Positions 58,277 through 64,000 of a stretch of DNA of 64,000 bases are shown piece after piece. The stretch lies in contig NZ_CP086253.1 of assembly GCF_003382565.3 (NCBI RefSeq), positions 868,001 to 932,000 of the forward strand. Reading direction: 5' to 3'. The stretch's first letter is position 1, and each line of letters begins with the position of its first letter. The stretch comes from Pectobacterium aquaticum. GTDB taxonomy: Bacteria > Pseudomonadota > Gammaproteobacteria > Enterobacterales > Enterobacteriaceae. Under the pieces are notes generated by a model that made no database searches, was not told the DNA's origin, and saw only the letters and a list, made by a program, of their open reading frames with translations. The translations under genes and the position numbers were made by a program.

Positions 58277-61200
58277 TGGATGAGAAAAACGAAAAAAAAG
58301 CTCATGATCCGGTAGCGGAAAAAAACGTCTCGCACGACAACGCGCCGACAACGCCCGCGCGGAAAGGGCGCGGGTGGAAAAGAGTCGGCATGGGTTTTGT
58401 CGCCTTCTTACTATTTCTCGTTGTTGGGCTAGGGTTGCTGGTGGGAACCACACCGGGCCTGCATCTGTTGCTGAATACCGCCGCACGCGTGGTGCCGGGG
58501 CTGGACATTGCTAGCGTGAGCGGCGGCTGGCGTGATTTAACGCTGAAAAACGTCAGCTACGAAATGCCAGGCGTGACGGTAAAGATCGATGAATTTCATC
58601 TCTCGCTCGCGCTGGGCTGCTTGCGTAAAAGTCAACTGTGCATCAATGACCTCTCGGCAAACCGCATTGATGTGGTTGTGGATTCCACAGCCTTGCCTGT
58701 GGCGGCAGAACCACCGCCGCCTTCAACGCCAGTAACGGAAATTTCAACACCCTTCCCGATTTCATTGCGTCAGTTAACGCTCAGCAACGTTCAGGTTACC
58801 GTGGATGATACGGCGATTTCACTGGGCGAGTTCCGCACCGGCATGCAGTGGGAAGGGCGCGCGTTGACGCTGCTACCGACTACAATCAGCGCGCTGCTGG
58901 TGGCCTTGCCGAAGACCCCCGTCGATGTGCTGGAAGATGGCAAAGTGACGGCGGCGGAAATGGCGTCTGTCGTCAAAGAAACGGTGCAGAGCGTGCGTGA
59001 TGCGGCCGAGCAAGGCTCCTCGCAAACGCTTCACATTGATAACGCGCTGGCCGCAAACAATACCGTCGCGGCAGCCACCACCACGACACCGATACCGACG
59101 GCGTCGACATCCAAAGCAGATAATGATTCTGACAAGCCTGCCGTGCCTGAACAGCCATTGGGTGAACGCCTTAGCGAGCTGTTCTCCAAACCGCTATTAC
59201 CTGATTTACCGCAGTTCACGCTGCCTCTGGATCTGAATATTGTCGAGATTCACGGTGAACAGCTACGGCTGACGGGCGATCAGGACATTTTGATTAATAA
59301 CCTTTTCGTACAGGCATCGACCCAGCAACAGCATTGGCGTCTGGACAAGCTGGTCGTGCAATCGCCACAGGGTGGATTGAATGTGCGCGGTGAAGCGACA
59401 CTCAGCGATAGCTGGCCCGTCTCGCTGACAGCAAACGGCGTGCTGAATGTCGATCCGCTTAAAGGTGAAACGCTGAAACTATCGGTCAATGGCGGCCTGC
59501 GCGAACAGTTGAATGTGGCGCTGAACCTCTCCGGGCCCCAGCGTGCGCAGTTGGATCTGCAAACTCAACTGGCGGAAGCCGGGCTGCCGCTGGCGTTGAC
59601 GCTGCAAACCGAACGCGTGCGCTGGCCGTTGACGGGCGCGACGCAATATCAGGCTGACAACGTCAAGCTGCGTTTTAACGGCAAAGCGACCGACTATGCG
59701 CTGTCGCTGCGAGGCGATCTGAGCGGCGCGGAGATTCCTCCCGCAACGCTGCTGCTCGATGGTAAAGGCAGCGAGCAACAGTTTACGCTGAGCCGCCTGC
59801 GGCTGGCAGCATTGCAGGGCAATGCCGATCTGAGTGCGCTTATCGACTGGAGCAAAGCCATAAGCTGGCGCAGTGAGCTGGTGCTGAACGGGATTAACAC
59901 GGCGAAACAGTGGCCTGAATGGTCAGCTAAAGTAGACGGCAAGATTACGACGCGCGGCAGCATCTATGGCGGTAGCTGGCAGTTACAGGTGCCAGAATTG
60001 CGTCTGGACGGCAACGTGAAAGCGAATAAGCTCACGGCCAGAGGCGAACTGCGCGGTAACGCGGCGGGCCAGTGGACAATTCCAGCGCTGAATCTGGCGT
60101 TAGGCCGCAACCAACTGAACGTCAAAGGCGACCTGAGCGACGAGTGGCAGTTGGATGCGGACATTAATGCGCCGTCGTTGGACGGCATCTTGCCCGGTCT
60201 GGCAGGACGCGCCATCGGCGCACTCAAACTCCGAGGCAATCTGCGTGAACCGCGGATGCTGGCGGATATCACGGCTTCTGGACTGCGTTGGCAGGCGATG
60301 ACGATTAGCAGTGTGAGGGTGGAAGGCGATGTGCGCGCCGAGCAGCAGATTCAGGGCAAGCTGACCGTACGCCTCGAAGCACTGAAGCAAGAAGGCTTGA
60401 ATATTGCGCTGCTGACGCTGGATGCCGGCGGTAACGAGAAACAGCACCAGCTTCGGTTGACTATGCAGGGCGAACCGGTCGCGGGGCAACTGGCACTTTC
60501 GGGCAGTTTCGATCGTCAGGAACAGCGCTGGCGCGGCACGTTGAACAATACCCGCTTCGACACGCCAGTGGGTGAATGGCGTCTGACGCAGGATATGGCG
60601 CTGGATTACTTGAATGCGCAGCAAAAGATCACCATCGGCACGCACTGCTGGCGGAATCCGAATGCAGAGCTTTGTGTACCAAAAGCGATTGAAGCCGGAC
60701 CGAGCGGACAGGCGAGTATTCGACTAAACCGCTTCGATCTCGCCATGCTTAAACCCTTCCTGACGGCGGATACGGTGCTAGCCGGGACGTTCACCGGTGG
60801 TGCGGATATCAGCTGGCAGGCGGGGCAAGGTTTACCGCAGGCGAAAGTGTCGCTGGTGGGTAACGGCGTCAGCGTTCGCCAGCAGATGCGGGGCAACACG
60901 CTACCGATTGATTTCGATACCTTTACGTTGAATGCTGGGCTCGACCGCGGTCGGGCGCAGCTCGGCTGGCTGATGGCGATTCGAGAGAACGGACGCTTCA
61001 GCGGTGATATTCAGGTGACAGATCCACAGGGTCGACGCAATCTCGGCGGCAGCGTCACGATCAACACTATTTCACTGGCCTTGCTCAACCCTGCGTTGAG
61101 TAAAGGAGAAAAAGCGGCGGGGATACTCAATGCGAACCTGCGTCTGGCAGGGAATGCGGCGCGTCCTCAGCTCTTCGGCCAGATGGTGCTGGAGCGGGTG

Positions 61201-62310
61201 GACATTGACGGCAACTGGATGCCGGTCGATCTGACCAACGGGCGGCTGGCGGTGAATTTCAATGGGATGTCGTCAACGCTGCAAGGCTTCCTGAAAACGG
61301 ATAACGGGCAGTTGAACCTCGGTGGGAATGCGGACTGGTCGCAGCCTGATGCCTGGCGTGCGCGCATTGCGGCGAAAGGCCAGAAGCTGCGCGTGACGAT
61401 TCCGCCGATGGCGCGGCTGGATGTCTCTCCGGATATGGTCTTCGAGGCCACGCCGCAGTTGTTCGCGTTAAACGGGTCGGTCAGTATTCCGTGGGCGCGC
61501 ATTATGGTTAAAGACATGCCGGAAAGTGCGGTGGCGGTGTCATCGGATGAAGTGATGCTGGATGCCCAGCGCCAGCCGCCGAAGAAAGCCAGCGCCGCGA
61601 TTCCGATTAACAGCAACCTGACGATCCGTGTTGGTAATGATGTGCAACTGGATGCGTTCGGGCTGGCGGCACGCCTACAGGGTGACCTGAAAATGGTTCA
61701 GGACGAGCGCGGATTAGGGCTGAACGGCCAGATCGACATTCCATCTGGCCGCTTTAAAGCCTACGGACAGGATCTGATCGTCCGCAAAGGGCTGATCCTA
61801 TTCTCCGGCCCGCCGGATCAGCCGATCTTGAATATCGAAGCTATTCGTAACCCAGACAACACGGCGAACGACGTCATTGCCGGCGTGCGCGTCACCGGCA
61901 TGGCCACGACACCGAAGCTCGAAGTCTTCTCCGATCCGGCCATGTCACAGCAGGAAGCGCTCTCTTATCTGCTGCGTGGGCAGGGTTTGGACAGCGGCGG
62001 AGCAGATAGCTCGGCAATGACCTCAATGTTAGTCGGTTTAGGGGTTGCACAAAGTGGTCAAGTTGTGGGTAAAATCGGCGAGGCCTTTGGCGTAAGTAAT
62101 TTAGCTCTGGATACACAGGGTGTTGGCGATAATTCTCAAGTTGTCGTCAGCGGCTACGTCCTTCCGGGTCTGCAAGTAAAATATGGTGTTGGCATATTTG
62201 ATTCTTTGGCAACGTTAACGCTGCGTTATCGCCTGATGCCAAAGCTATACTTGGAAGCGGTGTCTGGCATTAGCCAGGCATTAGATGTGCTCTATCAGTT
62301 TGAGTTCTAG
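58273..62310 (+). CDS. tamB: Translocation and assembly module inner-membrane subunit TamB
   Basis: 1345 residues, somewhat longer than E. coli TamB (1259). A cytoplasmic N-terminus (about 1-37, KARKGRGWKR type) and one membrane anchor (about 40-60, FVAFLLFLVVGLGLLVG) precede a very long periplasmic part made of beta-strand repeats and the C-terminal DUF490 domain ending SGISQALDVLYQFEF. A low-complexity Ala/Thr/Pro/Asp insertion (residues about 250-295, encoded near 59040-59160) accounts for part of the extra length. It forms a hydrophobic groove linking the membranes. Overlaps tamA by four bases and precedes ytfP by two. Confidence 0.96.
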   Translation: MMDEKNEKKAHDPVAEKNVSHDNAPTTPARKGRGWKRVGMGFVAFLLFLVVGLGLLVGTTPGLHLLLNTAARVVPGLDIASVSGGWRDLTLKNVSYEMPGVTVKIDEFHLSLALGCLRKSQLCINDLSANRIDVVVDSTALPVAAEPPPPSTPVTEISTPFPISLRQLTLSNVQVTVDDTAISLGEFRTGMQWEGRALTLLPTTISALLVALPKTPVDVLEDGKVTAAEMASVVKETVQSVRDAAEQGSSQTLHIDNALAANNTVAAATTTTPIPTASTSKADNDSDKPAVPEQPLGERLSELFSKPLLPDLPQFTLPLDLNIVEIHGEQLRLTGDQDILINNLFVQASTQQQHWRLDKLVVQSPQGGLNVRGEATLSDSWPVSLTANGVLNVDPLKGETLKLSVNGGLREQLNVALNLSGPQRAQLDLQTQLAEAGLPLALTLQTERVRWPLTGATQYQADNVKLRFNGKATDYALSLRGDLSGAEIPPATLLLDGKGSEQQFTLSRLRLAALQGNADLSALIDWSKAISWRSELVLNGINTAKQWPEWSAKVDGKITTRGSIYGGSWQLQVPELRLDGNVKANKLTARGELRGNAAGQWTIPALNLALGRNQLNVKGDLSDEWQLDADINAPSLDGILPGLAGRAIGALKLRGNLREPRMLADITASGLRWQAMTISSVRVEGDVRAEQQIQGKLTVRLEALKQEGLNIALLTLDAGGNEKQHQLRLTMQGEPVAGQLALSGSFDRQEQRWRGTLNNTRFDTPVGEWRLTQDMALDYLNAQQKITIGTHCWRNPNAELCVPKAIEAGPSGQASIRLNRFDLAMLKPFLTADTVLAGTFTGGADISWQAGQGLPQAKVSLVGNGVSVRQQMRGNTLPIDFDTFTLNAGLDRGRAQLGWLMAIRENGRFSGDIQVTDPQGRRNLGGSVTINTISLALLNPALSKGEKAAGILNANLRLAGNAARPQLFGQMVLERVDIDGNWMPVDLTNGRLAVNFNGMSSTLQGFLKTDNGQLNLGGNADWSQPDAWRARIAAKGQKLRVTIPPMARLDVSPDMVFEATPQLFALNGSVSIPWARIMVKDMPESAVAVSSDEVMLDAQRQPPKKASAAIPINSNLTIRVGNDVQLDAFGLAARLQGDLKMVQDERGLGLNGQIDIPSGRFKAYGQDLIVRKGLILFSGPPDQPILNIEAIRNPDNTANDVIAGVRVTGMATTPKLEVFSDPAMSQQEALSYLLRGQGLDSGGADSSAMTSMLVGLGVAQSGQVVGKIGEAFGVSNLALDTQGVGDNSQVVVSGYVLPGLQVKYGVGIFDSLATLTLRYRLMPKLYLEAVSGISQALDVLYQFEF

Positions 62311-62312
62311 CG

Positions 62313-62672
62313 ATGCGAATTATTGTTTACGGCAGTTTACGACGCAAACAGGGAAACAGTCATTGGATGACAAATGCGCAATGGTTAGGGGACTGTCAGC
62401 TCGCGGGTTTCGAGCTGTACGATCTCGGCCATTATCCGGCAGTCGTACCTGGTAATGGAGAAATCCATTGCGAGGTCTATCGCATTAGTTCGTCGATTTT
62501 GACAGAGCTGGATGCCTTGAAGCGAGACGGCCACGAATACCAACGTGAGCTGATTCGTACGCCTCTGGGCAGTGCCTGGATCTATCTGTACAAACACCCT
62601 GTTGTAGGGCTGACGCGTATTGCCAGCGGTGACTGGCTAAAGCGCAGCGAAGAAGATGAAGAAGAGGCTTGA
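62313..62672 (+). CDS. ytfP: Gamma-glutamylcyclotransferase-like protein YtfP
   Basis: 119 residues with the family start RIIVYGSLRRKQGNSHWM and the catalytic glutamate region ILTELDALKRDGHEYQREL. Similar in fold to gamma-glutamylamine cyclotransferases; substrate of the bacterial form is unclear. Last gene of tamA-tamB-ytfP. Confidence 0.93.
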   Translation: MRIIVYGSLRRKQGNSHWMTNAQWLGDCQLAGFELYDLGHYPAVVPGNGEIHCEVYRISSSILTELDALKRDGHEYQRELIRTPLGSAWIYLYKHPVVGLTRIASGDWLKRSEEDEEEA

Positions 62673-62708
62673 GGCCGAGTAGCCAATCAAGTCATGGTCG
62701 CCATAAAT

Positions 62709-62735
62709 AAAAACACCGCGCAAGGCGGTGTTTTT
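62709..62735. terminator. Bidirectional terminator between ytfP and ppa
   Basis: AAAAACACCGC (62709-62719) pairs with GCGGTGTTTTT (62725-62735), giving T runs on both strands for the convergent genes. Confidence 0.93.
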
Positions 62736-62787
62736 GATTATGCGATATCTTGAGCCCGTAAGGGCTTTAATGCATATCGTGTGGCGC

Positions 62788-63318
62788 TTATTTGTTTTTC
62801 GCGCGCTCGAAGGAAGCAACGATCTCGGCTTTCGCCGCAGCAGCGTTATCCCAACCTTCCACTTTCACCCACTTGCCTTTTTCCAGATCTTTGTAGTGTT
62901 CAAAGAAGTGGCCGATCTGTGCACGCAGCAGTTCAGGCAGGTCGTTAACGTCTTTAATATGATCGTATTCTTTGCTCAGCTTGCTGTGTGGAACGGCAAC
63001 CAGCTTGGCATCTTCGCCCGCTTCGTCAGTCATTTTCAGCACGCCAACAGGACGGCAACGGATCACTGAGCCCGGTTGCAAGGGATACGGGGTCGGAACC
63101 AGAACGTCAACCGGGTCGCCATCCAGAGACAGCGTGTGGTTGATGTAGCCGTAGTTGCATGGGTAGAACATGGCCGTAGACATGAAACGGTCTACAAACA
63201 GCGCACCGGTATCTTTATCAATTTCATATTTGATCGGATCGGCGTTCGCGGGAATTTCAATCACTACATAGATATCTTCCGGCAGATCTTTACCCGCCGG
63301 GACATTGTTCAGACTCAT
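62788..63318 (-). CDS. ppa: Inorganic pyrophosphatase
   Basis: 176 residues, family I soluble enzyme. Metal and substrate residues lie in YEIDKDTGALFVDRF, the signature DGDPVDVLVPTP and the later DEAGEDAKLVAVP. Hydrolyses pyrophosphate from biosynthesis. Convergent with ytfP, as in E. coli. Confidence 0.98.
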   Translation of the reverse strand: MSLNNVPAGKDLPEDIYVVIEIPANADPIKYEIDKDTGALFVDRFMSTAMFYPCNYGYINHTLSLDGDPVDVLVPTPYPLQPGSVIRCRPVGVLKMTDEAGEDAKLVAVPHSKLSKEYDHIKDVNDLPELLRAQIGHFFEHYKDLEKGKWVKVEGWDNAAAAKAEIVASFERAKNK

Positions 63319-63515
63319 GTCGGTTTCCTTCTCTTAAACCTGAAATAGCGTGGCCGTCATTATAGCCAAAAAGCGTTTAATGTCCCTGATTTTTAGCGTG
63401 TGCAAGGCGTGATGCGCTTGCGCGAGTCGTTTAAGTAAAAATACGTTCGTTACTCAATGTCTTCCGGCAATGAAAGACATCCTGTCTCTCACCGGAGGTC
63501 AGCCTTTGGCTGGTC

Positions 63516-63536
63516 AAATTCGTTCCCGACGAATTT
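63516..63536. repeat. Small hairpin next to a partial dispersed repeat
   Basis: AAATTCGT (63516-63523) pairs perfectly with ACGAATTT (63529-63536) around TCCCG. Confidence 0.6.
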
Positions 63537-63547
63537 GTCACTGCGTC

Positions 63548-63579
63548 GTCGCCTTCACGCAACTCGAATTATTTAGGGG
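63548..63579. repeat. Partial second copy of the 127-bp palindromic element (right end)
   Basis: GTCGCCTTCACGCAACTCGA and the following ATTATTTAGGG correspond to 39727-39758, the right end of the full element, with about two substitutions. The left arm is not present in recognisable form. Confidence 0.75.
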
Positions 63580-63591
63580 AATTTTTTTGTC

Positions 63592-64000
63592 TTATTCTTC
63601 GGAGGGCGTCTGTTCGTCTTCTGGCTGCTTCTTCTTGCGTAGCCTATTCCAGATTTTACTTTCCTGCCCGCGCCAGAGGCGTTGGATATTGTCATGATGG
63701 CGCATCAGTATCAGGCAAGAGAGCATCGCGACGGGGAAGGTAAACTGTGGCTTGAACCACCAGACATAAAACGGCGCGATGAGCGCACTGACAATCGCAC
63801 CTAGCGAGGAATAACCGCTCAGCAGCACGGTCAGTAGCCAGGTGCCGGTCATCAGGCCGGTCAAATCCCAGCCGATCGGTGCAATGGCACCCAGCGCCGT
63901 TGCCACACCTTTGCCGCCGCGAAAGTGGAAAAAGACGGGATAGATATGGCCGAGGCAGGCAGCGATAGCGGTTAGCCCGAGATACAGCGGGGCAACGCCC
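63592..64000 (-). CDS. plsY: Acyl-phosphate:glycerol-3-phosphate acyltransferase PlsY, 5' end outside window
   Basis: 136 codons are visible and the frame runs off the right edge, so the N-terminal third is missing. The visible part contains the conserved GHIYPVFFHFRGGKGVAT, the GWDLTGLMTGTWLLTVLLSGYSSLGA region and the RHHDNIQRLWRGQE C-terminus, as in E. coli YgiH. This integral membrane enzyme acylates glycerol-3-phosphate at position 1 using acyl-phosphate. Ends next to a partial dispersed repeat. Confidence 0.95.
   Translation of the reverse strand, partial: GVAPLYLGLTAIAACLGHIYPVFFHFRGGKGVATALGAIAPIGWDLTGLMTGTWLLTVLLSGYSSLGAIVSALIAPFYVWWFKPQFTFPVAMLSCLILMRHHDNIQRLWRGQESKIWNRLRKKKQPEDEQTPSEE

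Overview
The window reads as chromosome of a soft-rot enterobacterium, most likely Pectobacterium. The evidence is the mix of conserved enterobacterial gene order (acs-yjcH-actP; yggSTU-rdgB-hemW with proC inserted; nsrR-rnr-rlmB; rpsF-priB-rpsR-rplI; ytfB to ytfP, ppa) with plant cell-wall functions: a secreted rhamnogalacturonate lyase, a KdgR-boxed GPH-type oligosaccharide transporter, a UxuB-like hexuronate enzyme and a GH43/GPH xylan or arabinan pair. Protein similarities are judged from memory of the families; no database search was run.

Layout. 1-3217: end of an HlyD-type adaptor gene followed by an M50 metalloprotease/lipoyl fusion, the tail of an export locus that starts outside the window. 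3546-5276: rhamnogalacturonate lyase. 5318-5640: a perfect 74-bp tandem array abutting a truncated Rpn-type gene. 6520-10573: acetate scavenging operon. 10574-13089: AT-rich, gene-poor stretch with a lone PAS-like protein and a broken fecR. 13090-18000: AI-2E family permease, KdgR-boxed transporter, small membrane protein, mannonate oxidoreductase. 18289-22240: metY, an ErfK-type L,D-transpeptidase, a nitrilase-family amidase, cytochrome b561. 22491-22645: a promoter-plus-terminator unit on the minus strand that could be an undescribed small RNA. 23219-26277: GH43 enzyme and its transporter. 26511-26728: broken acetyltransferase gene. 26736-32082: hemW-rdgB-yggU-yggT-proC-yggS and divergent yggR. 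32084-43020: nsrR-rnr-rlmB, yjfL and bsmA, interleaved with three separate chemoreceptor genes and one broken lipoprotein gene. 43313-64000: yjfP, ribosomal operon, yeaO-like gene, ytfB/oapA, fklB, ytfE, a DUF2502 gene, flavodoxin, cpdB, cysQ, ytfJ, ytfK, ytfL, msrA, tamA-tamB-ytfP, ppa and the start-truncated plsY.

Links inside the window. NsrR (33999-34424) should repress ytfE, whose upstream region carries a strong NsrR-type palindrome (48592-48614). Two different systems for plant polysaccharide breakdown products (3546-5276 with 14204-17967, and 23219-26277) sit within 25 kb. TamA and TamB overlap by four bases and form the outer-membrane translocation and assembly module.

No defence island, prophage, CRISPR array, tRNA or rRNA gene was recognised. 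The strongest leads for novelty are the minus-strand small-RNA candidate upstream of cybB, the 74-bp array, the adaptor/M50-lipoyl export pair, and the dispersed 127-bp palindromic element with a partial second copy near plsY.
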